This document shows, in pieces, positions 53,829-62,589 of a stretch of 64,000 bases of DNA. The notes beneath the pieces were generated by a model. The model was given only the letters and a program-made list of their open reading frames with translations, was not told where the DNA came from and made no database searches. The DNA is taken from NCBI RefSeq assembly GCF_047872805.1, contig NZ_JBLQUK010000001.1:62001-126000 (forward strand), written 5' to 3'. Numbering within the stretch: position 1 is the first letter of the stretch; every line of letters begins with the position of its first letter. The position numbers were made by a program, and so were the translations under genes. The stretch comes from Erythrobacter sp047872805. GTDB lineage: Bacteria; Pseudomonadota; Alphaproteobacteria; Sphingomonadales; Sphingomonadaceae.

Positions 53829-55235
53829 ATGAAAACCCAGGCATTGGTTGCGCTATCCAGCGCATTGGCTTTGGCCGCTTGCGCCACAACGGGCACAGCT
53901 GGCGGATCAGGAAGCGCTACGACTGACAAGGCCAGCGACGACGCCCCCCGCTATGCCGCCATGACCCCGGACGAGGGACCCTTTCCTTCGACCTACCGGC
54001 CCTATCCCGGACGCCCGACTGCGCTGGTCGGCGGAACAGTTTATGACGGCGCAGGCGGGATGATTGAGGGCGGAACGGTGCTGCTGCGCGCTGGCAAGGT
54101 CGTGGCCGTGGGCGGCAGCGATCTGCCAACCGATGGCTATGACGTGGTCGACGCCAGCGGCAAATTCGTAACCCCCGGCATCATCGACATCCACTCACAC
54201 CTCGGGGATTACCCCACGCCCTCCGTGGACGCGCATAGCGACGGGAACGAAGCGACCAGCCCGACCACTCCCGAGGTCTGGGCAGAACATTCGGTTTGGC
54301 CGCAGGACCCCGGTTTCAGCCGTGCGCTGGCCAATGGCGGGATCACTTCGCTGCAGATCCTGCCTGGCTCGGCGAACCTGATGGGCGGGCGCAGCGTCAC
54401 GCTCAAAAACGTGCCCTCGCGCACAGTTCAGGGAATGAAGTTCCCCGGCGCGCCCTATGGGTTCAAGATGGCTTGCGGTGAGAACCCCAAGCGCGTTTAC
54501 GGCAATCGCGGGCGCATGCCTTCGACCCGCATGGGCAATTTTGCGGTCAACCGTCAGACCTGGCTTGATGCAATCGACTATGCCAACAACGAGGACGCCG
54601 ACCGTGATCTGGGTAAGGAAACGCTGGTCGGTGTGCTTGAAGGCGACATTCTGGTCCATAATCACTGCTACCGCGCCGATGAAATGGCTCTGGTGATGGA
54701 TATGGCCAAGGAGATGGGATACCGCGTCACCGCCTTCCACCACGCAGTTGAGGCATACAAGATCGGCGACCTGCTTCGCGAAAATGGCGTGTGCAGTGCG
54801 GTCTGGGCCGATTGGTATGGTTTCAAGATGGAAGCCTATGACGGCATTCTCGAAAATGCTGCCTACCTGCAGCAGGCCGGGGCCTGTGTGGTGATCCATT
54901 CCGACAGCGAAAACGGCATCCAGCGGCTCAATCAGGAAGCCGCCAAGGCGCAGGCAGCCGGACTGCGGCTCGGGATCGACTTGCCCGATGCCGCCGTCAT
55001 CAGCTGGATCACGCTGAACGCGGCCAAGGCCATGGGAATTGACGAAATGACCGGCAGCCTTGAACCCGGCAAAATGGCCGATGTGGTGTTATGGAACGGC
55101 GACCCGCTCAGCGTCTATTCGCGGCCGGAACGGGTATGGATCGACGGCGCGCTGATGTATGATGCGATGGATCGCAGCCGCAGACCGGTAAGCGATTTCG
55201 AACTCGGACAGCCCGGCGAAGGAGACGTGAAATGA
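53829..55235 (+). CDS. Exported amidohydrolase
   Basis: An imidazolonepropionase-like metal hydrolase, exported as a lipoprotein: ALAAC near residue 18 is a good lipobox. It is 468 residues from ATG 53829, preceded by AAGGGAAAG. The metal site looks intact: HxH in IDIHSHLGD, His in ILVHNHCY, His in TAFHHAVE, and Asp in VIHSDSE. The C-terminal sandwich part is GKMADVVLWNGDPLSVYS. The likely substrate is a peptide or cyclic amide in the periplasm. Its stop overlaps the start of a degenerate paralogue by 4 bases. Confidence 0.9.
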   Translation: MKTQALVALSSALALAACATTGTAGGSGSATTDKASDDAPRYAAMTPDEGPFPSTYRPYPGRPTALVGGTVYDGAGGMIEGGTVLLRAGKVVAVGGSDLPTDGYDVVDASGKFVTPGIIDIHSHLGDYPTPSVDAHSDGNEATSPTTPEVWAEHSVWPQDPGFSRALANGGITSLQILPGSANLMGGRSVTLKNVPSRTVQGMKFPGAPYGFKMACGENPKRVYGNRGRMPSTRMGNFAVNRQTWLDAIDYANNEDADRDLGKETLVGVLEGDILVHNHCYRADEMALVMDMAKEMGYRVTAFHHAVEAYKIGDLLRENGVCSAVWADWYGFKMEAYDGILENAAYLQQAGACVVIHSDSENGIQRLNQEAAKAQAAGLRLGIDLPDAAVISWITLNAAKAMGIDEMTGSLEPGKMADVVLWNGDPLSVYSRPERVWIDGALMYDAMDRSRRPVSDFELGQPGEGDVK

Positions 55236-56545
55236 AGCGGCTTCTTACACTCGCGGCGTCGGCCATTGTGCTTGGTTCCGCTCCGGTAACGGCGCAGGAT
55301 GTCGTCATTTTCAACGCAAAACTTGTCCTTGGCGACGGCAGCGACCCCATCGATGACGGCGTGGTTGTGGTAGAGGATGGCAAGGTTGTTTACGCCGGGA
55401 CGAGCGATGGACGTTCGTTTGAAACCGATCAGGCGGTCGATGCGCAAGGCGGGTGGGTCACGCCCGGCCTGTTCGCGGCGGTCACAACGCTGGGCCTTTC
55501 GGATGTTGGCGCGGTCAGCGAATCCAACGACCAAAGCCCCGGCTCGGCGCCCTTCAGCGCTGCTCTCGACACGGCGCCAATCGTCAATCCCAATTCTCAA
55601 CATATTCTGGTCCACCGCGCCGCCGGGATCACGCGCGCGGCAACCACCACCATGCCTTCGGGTTCGATCTTTGCCGGGCAAGGCGCGATTATCGATCTGG
55701 ATGGAGACAGCGATCCGGTGACGGGCGAACGTGCGTTCCAGATGGTGGCACTGGGCGAAAGCGGTGCGCGGCTATCAGGCGGGAGCCGGGCGTCGGCGCA
55801 TGTCCTGTTCCGCGCCGCCCTGCGCGAGGCACAGGCGCTCACCGGCGCTCGCGGAACTCCGCAGACCACGGAAATTTCGATTGACGATGAAGTGCTGCTG
55901 GGCCGTTTTGATGCAGAAGCGCTGGTCCCAGTGGTGACCGGTGCGCAGAAACTTTTTGTAGCAGTGGACCGCGCCTCCGATATCCGCGCGGTGCTGGCGT
56001 TGCGCGACGATTTCCCCCGGCTCAATCTGGTGCTGGTCGGTGCGGGCGAGGGGTGGCTGGTGGCAGACGCGATCGCCGCAGCGGGCGTGCCGGTTATTGC
56101 TGACGCGCTGGATGATCTGCCCGAAAGCTTTGAAGTGCTCGCCGCCACCCAGAGCAATATCGGCCGCATGACGCGCGCCGGGGTCCAGGTCGCGATCAGC
56201 GCAAACTCCGGCGAAAACCCGCGCAACGTTTCGCAGGCTGCGGGCAATCTGGTTGCCCTGGGCCGCATTCCGGGCGCTGCCGGGTTGAGCTGGGGTCAGG
56301 CCTTTGCCGCGATCAGCTCTGTGCCGGCGGCGATTAGCGGGTTTGAAGGCGAGGCCGGAATCCTTGCCGCTGGGTCGTTTGGCGATGTCGTGATCTGGAA
56401 CGGCGACCCACTGGAGGTGGGATCGATCCCGACGCGCGTCTATATTGGCGGTGTCGCACAATCGCTTGAGAACCATCAAAGCCGGCTGCGCGACAGGTAC
56501 CGTGATCTCGATGAAAGCGACCTGCCCAAGGCCTATGATTGGTAG
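55232..56545 (+). CDS. Amidohydrolase-like protein without metal ligands
   Basis: A 437-residue exported paralogue of the preceding enzyme, with a signal peptide (cleavage after PVTA) and the same beginning and end (VTPGLF, DVVIWNGDPLEVGS). Aligned by eye with its neighbour, every metal ligand is replaced: IDIHSH reads AAVTTL, VHNHCY reads VAVDRA, FHHAVE reads VGAGEG, and IHSDSE reads ISANSG. The frame is intact over its full length, so it is not a pseudogene. It is translationally coupled to the active copy (ATGA), suggesting a non-catalytic partner subunit. The activity and the complex are inferences. Confidence 0.82.
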   Translation: MKRLLTLAASAIVLGSAPVTAQDVVIFNAKLVLGDGSDPIDDGVVVVEDGKVVYAGTSDGRSFETDQAVDAQGGWVTPGLFAAVTTLGLSDVGAVSESNDQSPGSAPFSAALDTAPIVNPNSQHILVHRAAGITRAATTTMPSGSIFAGQGAIIDLDGDSDPVTGERAFQMVALGESGARLSGGSRASAHVLFRAALREAQALTGARGTPQTTEISIDDEVLLGRFDAEALVPVVTGAQKLFVAVDRASDIRAVLALRDDFPRLNLVLVGAGEGWLVADAIAAAGVPVIADALDDLPESFEVLAATQSNIGRMTRAGVQVAISANSGENPRNVSQAAGNLVALGRIPGAAGLSWGQAFAAISSVPAAISGFEGEAGILAAGSFGDVVIWNGDPLEVGSIPTRVYIGGVAQSLENHQSRLRDRYRDLDESDLPKAYDW

Positions 56546-56548
56546 CTT

Positions 56549-56932
56549 TCAGGTGTCGTTGGCGGAGGCTGGGTTAAAGGCTCGGCTGGACTCTGGCCAG
56601 CGGGCCGGAGCCTCGCCCTCCGCAAACAGGTGTTGCCTGCCCCATTCCGCCAGTTCGTTGTAAGTGGGAACCAAAGCGAGCGCAGCCTCGGTGAGGATGT
56701 AAAGGGCGCGCTTGCCCGAAGGTGGCTCGCGCGTCATCAGTCCAGCTTTCTGCAATATGCCTAGCCGCGACGAGAGCGCGTCGCGGTTGATGTCCAGTCG
56801 CTCCCTGAACTCCTCGAACCGCGTTGCTCCCAACAATGCCTCGCGCAGAATCAGCATCGTCCAGCGATCACCCAGAATGCGCGCGGCGCGACCAATGGGA
56901 CACGGGGAATGCGATACTTGATAGTTTTTCAC
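56549..56932 (-). CDS. HxlR-family regulator
   Basis: A 127-residue winged-helix protein of the HxlR type: CPIGRAARILGDRWTMLILR (the Cys is often the redox- or electrophile-sensing residue), FEEFRERLDINRDALSSRL, and GLMTREPPSGKRALYILTE. I chose GTG 56932 over ATG 56989: GAAGG lies just before it, and the upstream choice would place an operator-like repeat inside the coding region. Divergent from the thioesterase gene, with two matched inverted repeats between them, it very likely represses itself and that gene. Confidence 0.85.
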   Translation of the reverse strand: MKNYQVSHSPCPIGRAARILGDRWTMLILREALLGATRFEEFRERLDINRDALSSRLGILQKAGLMTREPPSGKRALYILTEAALALVPTYNELAEWGRQHLFAEGEAPARWPESSRAFNPASANDT

Positions 56933-56948
56933 GGATGATCCTTCATGG

Positions 56949-56963
56949 GTCTGTTTATCAGAC
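56949..56963. promoter_or_regulatory. Operator-like inverted repeat, proximal to hxlR
   Basis: GTCTG (56949-56953) and CAGAC (56959-56963) are inverted around 5 AT-rich bases. The half-site is the same as in the longer repeat at 56987-57013, and the two centres are 44 bases apart, about four helical turns. It lies 17 bases upstream of the GTG start of the HxlR gene. Confidence 0.6.
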
Positions 56964-56986
56964 TTGCGCAAGAAGGAAGCAATAGG

Positions 56987-57013
56987 CATAAAGTCTGTTA
57001 AACAGACTTTATG
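56987..57013. promoter_or_regulatory. Operator-like inverted repeat, proximal to the thioesterase gene
   Basis: A perfect inverted repeat with 11-base arms CATAAAGTCTG (56987-56997) and CAGACTTTATG (57003-57013) around TTAAA. It ends 11 bases before the thioesterase start. Its core AGTCTG/CAGACT is repeated at 56949-56963. HxlR proteins bind such inverted repeats as dimers. Confidence 0.75.
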
Positions 57014-57024
57014 GGATCAACAAC

Positions 57025-57468
57025 ATGCCTGTGACTCGCTTTGATAGCCCTGCCGCTTCGATTGAATACATGAAGCGCGTTGCTGTTAAGCAATCGGGCT
57101 TTTCGAACTGGCTCGACGTCGAGCCGATCCTTGTCTGGGAGGGTAAGAGCGAACTGCTGCTCGTGCTGCGTTCAGACATGACCCAGCATCACGGATTCGC
57201 TCATGGTGCGATTGTCGGGCTAATGGCTGATAATGCCTGCGCTTGGGCAGGCGCATCTGTTGCGGGCGATGTCGTGACCGGCGGCTACACGATCAATTTC
57301 CTCCGCCCGGCAAAGGGCGAGAGATTGCGAGCAAGGGGCGAAGTCGTAAAACCAGGAAAGCGGCAAGTGATCGTGCGCGGCGACGTATGGGCCGAAAGCG
57401 CTGGCAGCGCACCTGTTCACGTGGCGGTCGCTCAAGCGACGATCATTCCAACTGGACTATCGCGCTAG
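57025..57468 (+). CDS. PaaI-type hotdog thioesterase
   Basis: A 147-residue hotdog-fold protein. The active-site helix is in QHHGFAHGAIVGLMADNAC, with the family His and Asp, followed by TGGYTINFLRPAKGERL and the last strands (HVAVAQATIIP). It probably hydrolyses an acyl-CoA or aryl-CoA in the cytosol. It is divergent from hxlR and preceded 11 bases upstream by a strong palindrome, so its expression is probably repressed by HxlR and induced by an electrophilic or aromatic compound (inference). The NnrU gene follows after 21 bases. Confidence 0.88.
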   Translation: MPVTRFDSPAASIEYMKRVAVKQSGFSNWLDVEPILVWEGKSELLLVLRSDMTQHHGFAHGAIVGLMADNACAWAGASVAGDVVTGGYTINFLRPAKGERLRARGEVVKPGKRQVIVRGDVWAESAGSAPVHVAVAQATIIPTGLSR

Positions 57469-57489
57469 GTCTTGCGCACGCTTGATGAT

Positions 57490-58176
57490 ATGGCAGTCCC
57501 CATGGACAGTGCTATCGTCTCGCTCATCGCTGCAAACACAGCCTTTGTCGGCACGCATTTCATCATGTCACACCCTTTGCGCGCTCCAATGGTTGAGGTG
57601 CTGGGCGATCGGGGGTTTCAGATCGTCTATGCGCTGGTCAGTGCAGCGACGCTCGCTTGGGTCTATTTCGCTTTCAAGGACGCGCCGCCCGCTGATTTGA
57701 CGGGGACAGGCGAAATTGGTTGGCTGATCGCAACGATCCTGACCTTGCCAGCGATGGTGCTGCTTGCTGGATCGGTGATGGGCAATCCCGCACTTCCTAC
57801 TCCGATGGCACAGGAACAGGCCCGCGCAGTGCCGAAGGGTGTGTTCAAAGTTACCCGGCACCCGATGATGTGGGGCTTTGCCCTGTGGGCGCTGTCGCAC
57901 ATCGTGCTGTTCTGGAGCATGCGGACCATGATCACCGCTCTGGCAATTGGGGTGCTCGCGCTGGTCGGGGCAAAGCTGCAGGACCGCAAGAAAGAAGCGT
58001 TGATGGGTGAGGCTTGGGCGGTCTGGGAAAGCCGGACCAGCTATTGGCCGCGGTTTGCCGGTTTGCTGGGGGCCGGAGCGTTGCCATGGGCGCTGGGTCT
58101 GATTTTCTTCATCTTTTTTAGCTGGTTGCACCTTCCGCTTGGGGGAATACCTGCTGGGCTGTGGCGCTGGTTCTAA
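57490..58176 (+). CDS. NnrU-family membrane protein
   Basis: A 228-residue six-helix membrane protein of the NnrU/isoprenylcysteine-methyltransferase-like group. The conserved part is VTRHPMMWGFALWALSHIV, followed by the cytosolic segment GAKLQDRKKEALMGEAW. NnrU was described next to nitric-oxide reductase genes, but no denitrification gene is here. It follows the thioesterase after 21 bases and may share its HxlR control. ATG 57490 is used; 57502 is also possible. Confidence 0.85.
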   Translation: MAVPMDSAIVSLIAANTAFVGTHFIMSHPLRAPMVEVLGDRGFQIVYALVSAATLAWVYFAFKDAPPADLTGTGEIGWLIATILTLPAMVLLAGSVMGNPALPTPMAQEQARAVPKGVFKVTRHPMMWGFALWALSHIVLFWSMRTMITALAIGVLALVGAKLQDRKKEALMGEAWAVWESRTSYWPRFAGLLGAGALPWALGLIFFIFFSWLHLPLGGIPAGLWRWF

Positions 58177-58327
58177 ACCCGCTGCGGGCAGCGGCCTGCC
58201 GCAATTCAGGCACGAAAAACCTCTTATGTGTCGTCTTCCCTGATGATGATAACAAGATGCTCGTTCCGGGCAGATTCAGCATAGCGCAATACTGATGGGG
58301 TATGGCTCACCGGGCAGGAGAAACTGA

Positions 58328-59338
58328 ATGCCACTTGCGTCACTGCTTGTGCTGACATCGCCCCTATTGCTGAGCCCGGCCGTGCCCGCTGGATCGGCGG
58401 CGCTCGGCGTGTCATCGCCAGCTGTTGTCGCGGTCGCCGCTGCGCCGGTTGCGGAAGCGGATCTGGTCGTTCTGCCGTTGGTTTGGTCGCTCAGCGCCCA
58501 GCAATCGCAAGATCCCCCGGAAGGCACTGGCCCGGAAGAAGACGCGCCACAGCCACCCGCGCAGAACGAGATCATCGTTGAGGGCGAATATGGCCCAACC
58601 GAAGGCGACCCGGTCGGGGAGTTCAACGAGACCAGCTATCGCATCACCCAAGACCTCGACCAGGCTTTTGTAGAGCCGATCGCCTATGCGTATCGTGATG
58701 GCCTGCCCGATCCGGTGCGCGACGGCCTCGGCAATGTCGTGCGCAATCTGGGTGAGCCTGCGAATATCCTCAATTTCCTGTTGCAGGGCAAATTCGGCAA
58801 AGCGGCGGAGACTTTGGGCCGACTGGCGATCAACTCCACGCTGGGTGTGGGCGGATTGGTCGACATCGCCGCAAAACCGGGGATTGGCCTGCCCTATCGG
58901 CGCAACGGATTTGCCAACACCATGGGGTTTTATGGCGTAGGATCAGGCGCCTATCTCTATTTGCCGCTGACCGGCGCGACCAGTGTGCGCGACCTGATCG
59001 GAAGCACGCTTGATCAGGCGGTGCTGCCGGTGGCGGTGGGCGCACCGTTCAACCGGATCGAATATGCGGCACCCTATTTCGTGATCAATTCGCTGGATGC
59101 GCGGCTTGAGGTGGATGAGGAATTGGCGCGGATCGGAGAGACGGTTGATCCCTATGCTGCGCGCCGCGACAGCTATCTCTATCGCCGCGAGCGCGATATC
59201 GCATTGCTGAAAGGCGAGGAGCCAGCAGAGCCGCCAGCGATCCTTGAAGAGGTCGAAGGCACCGGTGAGTTCGGGGAGCCTGGCGATACAGCGGACGAAC
59301 CAAAAGTCTCGGCGCTGAACATCACTCGCCCGCGTTGA
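58328..59338 (+). CDS. mlaA: MlaA/VacJ-family outer-membrane lipid protein
   Basis: A 336-residue protein of the MlaA family, the outer-membrane end of the Mla phospholipid retrograde pathway. A hydrophobic Ala/Val-rich leader is followed by a low-complexity region. Then comes the conserved domain from about 100: ITQDLDQAFVEPIAYAYRDG, VRNLGEPANILNFLLQGKF, RLAINSTLGVGGLVDIA, FYGVGSGAYLYLPLTGATS. There is no Cys anywhere in the protein, so it cannot be lipidated at a lipobox like E. coli MlaA. A very good ribosome site (CAGGAGAAA) precedes the ATG. Confidence 0.9.
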   Translation: MPLASLLVLTSPLLLSPAVPAGSAALGVSSPAVVAVAAAPVAEADLVVLPLVWSLSAQQSQDPPEGTGPEEDAPQPPAQNEIIVEGEYGPTEGDPVGEFNETSYRITQDLDQAFVEPIAYAYRDGLPDPVRDGLGNVVRNLGEPANILNFLLQGKFGKAAETLGRLAINSTLGVGGLVDIAAKPGIGLPYRRNGFANTMGFYGVGSGAYLYLPLTGATSVRDLIGSTLDQAVLPVAVGAPFNRIEYAAPYFVINSLDARLEVDEELARIGETVDPYAARRDSYLYRRERDIALLKGEEPAEPPAILEEVEGTGEFGEPGDTADEPKVSALNITRPR

Positions 59339-59366
59339 TCGCTGGGCCCCCGAAAGGGCTCGCCGC

Positions 59367-59975
59367 TTAACGCCGTGCGGCGCGGTACATGGGCAGCATC
59401 ACCGGTGAACTGCCGTGCTGGATTTCGCCGATCACTTCAAATCCGTGACGTTCATACAGGCTGACATTGCGGGAATTGGAGCTTTCCAGATAGGCTGGCA
59501 GCCCCTCCGCATCGATTCGTTCCAACGCTGTTTTCATCAGCATCCCGCCCAGACCTTCGCCCAGATACATGGGGTCGCAGCCAATGATCGGCAGATACCA
59601 GTGCTCTTCATGCGGGTGAAAACGCTCCATCTGACCAATCACGACCATCATTTCTTCGAACAGGGCCTCGGATGTAAACTCCTGGAGAACCCCGACCATG
59701 CGCTCTCCATCCGGAGCGGTGCCAGGCGGCAGCCACAGCGCGACCGCTTGCCCGTCATTGGCGGTCCAAGCGGTGCCGCGATCAAATGCTGCGCCTCCAA
59801 AAGCGTCAAAGAAGTCGCGGGTTGCCTCCAGAAAAGACGCTGCGCCCGCGCTGATCCAGCGCGCTATGGGGTCGGTAACAAACGCCAGCACAGCGGTCTG
59901 AATAAGCCGCGCCCGATCTTCTGGCTGGGCGATAGTGATTTCGGGTATAGTCAAGGCAGCCCCCCTCTTGAACAT
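59367..59975 (-). CDS. GNAT-family N-acetyltransferase
   Basis: A 202-residue acetyltransferase. The acetyl-CoA loop is the variant YLGEGLGGMLMKTALERI (motif A), after HWYLPIIGCDPMY. Motif B is PAYLESSNSRNVSLYERHGF, a common ending in bacterial and fungal small-molecule acetylators. The substrate is unknown. ATG 59975 is used. An in-frame TTG at 59954, with a strong GAGGGGG 6 bases before it, is an alternative start. Confidence 0.88.
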   Translation of the reverse strand: MFKRGAALTIPEITIAQPEDRARLIQTAVLAFVTDPIARWISAGAASFLEATRDFFDAFGGAAFDRGTAWTANDGQAVALWLPPGTAPDGERMVGVLQEFTSEALFEEMMVVIGQMERFHPHEEHWYLPIIGCDPMYLGEGLGGMLMKTALERIDAEGLPAYLESSNSRNVSLYERHGFEVIGEIQHGSSPVMLPMYRAARR

Positions 59976-60023
59976 CTGGTCGGGTGTGGAAGCTAGAGCC
60001 GCTCGCCGGTGAGAAAACCCTGT

Positions 60024-61961
60024 CTAGGCCCGCGCCTCTTCTACGCTCGACGAATTGTATTTCAGCGCTTTCAGCACGCAATCCACGATCTGCGGCGCGT
60101 TCAGGCCCGCTTCCTCATATTGTTTATACGGGTCTTCGTGATCCAGAAACGAATCCGGCAGCCGCAAAGTGCGCAGCTTGAGGTTACCGTTGCCGCCATC
60201 AGCGTCGGTCAGCCCCTCATCGGTGGCATAGGTCAGCACATGCGCGCCCAGCCCGCCAATTGCACCTTCCTCGACCGTCACCACCACCTCATGCGTGCGC
60301 ATCAGCCGCGCGATCAGGTCATGATCCAGCGGCTTGGCAAAGCGCAGGTCGGCAACCGTGGTCGAAAGCCCTTTCGCCTCCAGCGTGTCCGCGGCCTTCT
60401 TGGCCTCTTCTAGCCGCGCACCAAGCGACAGGATGGCAACCTTGGTGCCTTCGCGCACCACGCGGCCCTTGCCGATCTCCAGCTTTTCGAGGCGGTCGGG
60501 GATTGGCACTCCCGTTCCGCTCCCGCGCGGATAACGAAAGGCAATCGGGCCTTCGTCATATTCGGCCGCGGTGTAGGTCATATGCGCCAGTTCAGCTTCG
60601 TCGGCGGCGGCCATCACCACCATATTGGGCAGCGTCGCCAGATAGGTGATATCGAAACTGCCCGCATGGGTGCAGCCATCCGCGCCCACCAGACCCGCGC
60701 GGTCAATCGCAAAGCGCACCGGCAGGTTCTGGATCGCTACATCGTGCACCACCTGATCATAGGCGCGCTGAAGGAAGGTCGAATAGATCGCCGCAAACGG
60801 CCGCATCCCCTGCGCGGCAAGTCCGGCTGCAAAGGTCACGCCGTGCTGTTCGGCAATACCGACGTCAAAGCTGCGTTCAGGGTGGGCCTTGGCAAAGCGG
60901 TCCACCCCGGTGCCCGATGGCATCGCGGCGGTGATCGCGCAGATGCGGCTGTCGGTTTCAGCCAGTTTGGCAAGCGTGTCGCCGAACACATCCTGATAGG
61001 CTGGTGGGCCAGCAGCGCCTTTCTTTTTCTCGCCGGTAATGACGTTGAATTTGGGGACGCCGTGATATTTGTCGGCGCTTTCCTCGGCAAATCTGTAACC
61101 CTTGCCCTTGGTCGTCACGACATGGATCAGCACCGGACCTTCGGAAGTGTCACGGACATTTTCCAGCACCGGGATCAGATGGTCGAGATTGTGGCCGTCA
61201 ATCGGGCCGACGTAATAAAAACCCAGCTCCTCAAACAGGGTGCCGCCGGTCACCATCCCGCGCGTGTATTCTTCTGCCTTGCGAATGCCTTCGTGCATCC
61301 GGCGGCTCATTTTCTTGACCGCGCGGCTGGCAAGACTGCGCAGGCCGAGATATTCGCTGGAGGACACCATCCGCGCTAGATAGGCGGATAGCCCGCCGAC
61401 CGGCGGAGCGATCGACATGTCGTTGTCGTTCAGGATCACAATCAGCCGGTTGCCCGCCTGCGCCGCATTGTTCATCGCCTCATAGGCCATGCCCGCGCTC
61501 ATTGCGCCGTCGCCGATCACTGCGATCCCGCGCCCCGGCCTGTCGTTCAGCTTATTGGCAACAGCAAAGCCGAGCGCCGCCGAAATCGAGGTCGAAGAAT
61601 GCGCCGCGCCGAAAGGATCGTATTCGCTTTCGCTGCGCTTGGTAAAGCCGGACAGCCCGCCGCCCTGCCGCAAGGTGCGAATCCGGTCACGCCGCCCGGT
61701 CAGGATTTTGTGCGGGTAACATTGATGCCCAACATCCCAGACCAGCTTGTCGTCCGGCGTGTTGAACACATAATGGAGCGCAACCGTCAATTCGACCACG
61801 CCAAGTCCCGAACCCAGATGGCCGCCGGAAACGCTGACGGCGTCGATCATTTCTTCGCGCAATTCGTCGGACAATTGCCGCAATTGCTCAGGCTTCAACC
61901 GGCGGAGCTCATCAGGCGTAGGCACTTGATCGAGCAAAGGAGTTTTGGGCGATGCATTCAT
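60024..61961 (-). CDS. dxs: 1-deoxy-D-xylulose-5-phosphate synthase
   Basis: First enzyme of the non-mevalonate isoprenoid pathway; a thiamine-diphosphate enzyme of 645 residues, the normal length. The family segments are LVWDVGHQCYPHKILTGRRD, the ThDP motif GDGAMSAGMAYEAMNNA with its later NDNDMSIAPPVGGL, and AEQHGVTFAAGLAAQGMRPF in the transketolase part. It feeds carotenoid, ubiquinone and hopanoid precursors. No other gene of the pathway is adjacent. The Fur-type gene lies 109 bases upstream on the same strand. Confidence 0.96.
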   Translation of the reverse strand: MNASPKTPLLDQVPTPDELRRLKPEQLRQLSDELREEMIDAVSVSGGHLGSGLGVVELTVALHYVFNTPDDKLVWDVGHQCYPHKILTGRRDRIRTLRQGGGLSGFTKRSESEYDPFGAAHSSTSISAALGFAVANKLNDRPGRGIAVIGDGAMSAGMAYEAMNNAAQAGNRLIVILNDNDMSIAPPVGGLSAYLARMVSSSEYLGLRSLASRAVKKMSRRMHEGIRKAEEYTRGMVTGGTLFEELGFYYVGPIDGHNLDHLIPVLENVRDTSEGPVLIHVVTTKGKGYRFAEESADKYHGVPKFNVITGEKKKGAAGPPAYQDVFGDTLAKLAETDSRICAITAAMPSGTGVDRFAKAHPERSFDVGIAEQHGVTFAAGLAAQGMRPFAAIYSTFLQRAYDQVVHDVAIQNLPVRFAIDRAGLVGADGCTHAGSFDITYLATLPNMVVMAAADEAELAHMTYTAAEYDEGPIAFRYPRGSGTGVPIPDRLEKLEIGKGRVVREGTKVAILSLGARLEEAKKAADTLEAKGLSTTVADLRFAKPLDHDLIARLMRTHEVVVTVEEGAIGGLGAHVLTYATDEGLTDADGGNGNLKLRTLRLPDSFLDHEDPYKQYEEAGLNAPQIVDCVLKALKYNSSSVEEARA

Positions 61962-62070
61962 GCCTCAAGTCCTACACGCTTGAAACTCGCCTGTCGATAA
62001 ACGCTTTATCGCAGATACGGGGCGTTTTGTCGGCGGATCGGCGGCGAATTGTGACTAAAGACCGTCCGCG

Positions 62071-62541
62071 TCAGGCGCACATCTGGCACAGGCCGCGAAT
62101 CTCCAGCACCGGGCGTTCGGCCTTGAAATTCCGGGCCTTGGCCAGCGCGCGCACGCTGCGGCTGACGTCTTCGTCATCGACATGCTTGGCCTCACCGCAT
62201 TCGTCGCAGACCAGAAAGATGCAATCATGCTCGCAGCCAGGATGGCTGTTGGCGAGAAAGGCGTTTGCGCTTTCCACCCGCATCGCAAGATTCTTGCCCA
62301 CGAACAGATCAAGAATCCGATAAATGCTGTTGGGCGCAACCCGTTTGCCGCGCGCTGCGGACAAATTGTCGGCAATGTCATAGGCCGAAACCGGGCGATC
62401 ATGCCGGGCAAGCTCGGTAAACACCGCTTCGCGCATGCTGGTCCATTGCTCGCCTGCTGCGGTCAAAGCTCCGCGCGCGGCGAGAATCAGGTCTTCGCCT
62501 GAATGTTCTTCATGGGCATGATGGTTATGCTGGCTTGCCAT
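62071..62541 (-). CDS. zur: Fur-family regulator, Zur-like
   Basis: A 156-residue metal-dependent repressor. The winged helix is at about 25-95 (AGEQWTSMREAVFTELARHD, SIYRILDLFVGKNLAMRVES). The metal sites are CDECGEAKHVDDED and the terminal CQMC, giving the four-Cys structural zinc. The His-rich N-terminus (HNHHAHEEH) and these sites favour Zur over Fur. The ATG at 62539-62541 is chosen because the open frame before it does not match the family. The Zur versus Fur or PerR assignment remains an inference. Confidence 0.85.
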   Translation of the reverse strand: MASQHNHHAHEEHSGEDLILAARGALTAAGEQWTSMREAVFTELARHDRPVSAYDIADNLSAARGKRVAPNSIYRILDLFVGKNLAMRVESANAFLANSHPGCEHDCIFLVCDECGEAKHVDDEDVSRSVRALAKARNFKAERPVLEIRGLCQMCA

Positions 62542-62589
62542 GCTGGCAATATAGGGCGGCCTGCGCAATTGCGCCAGACGTGCGTTGGA

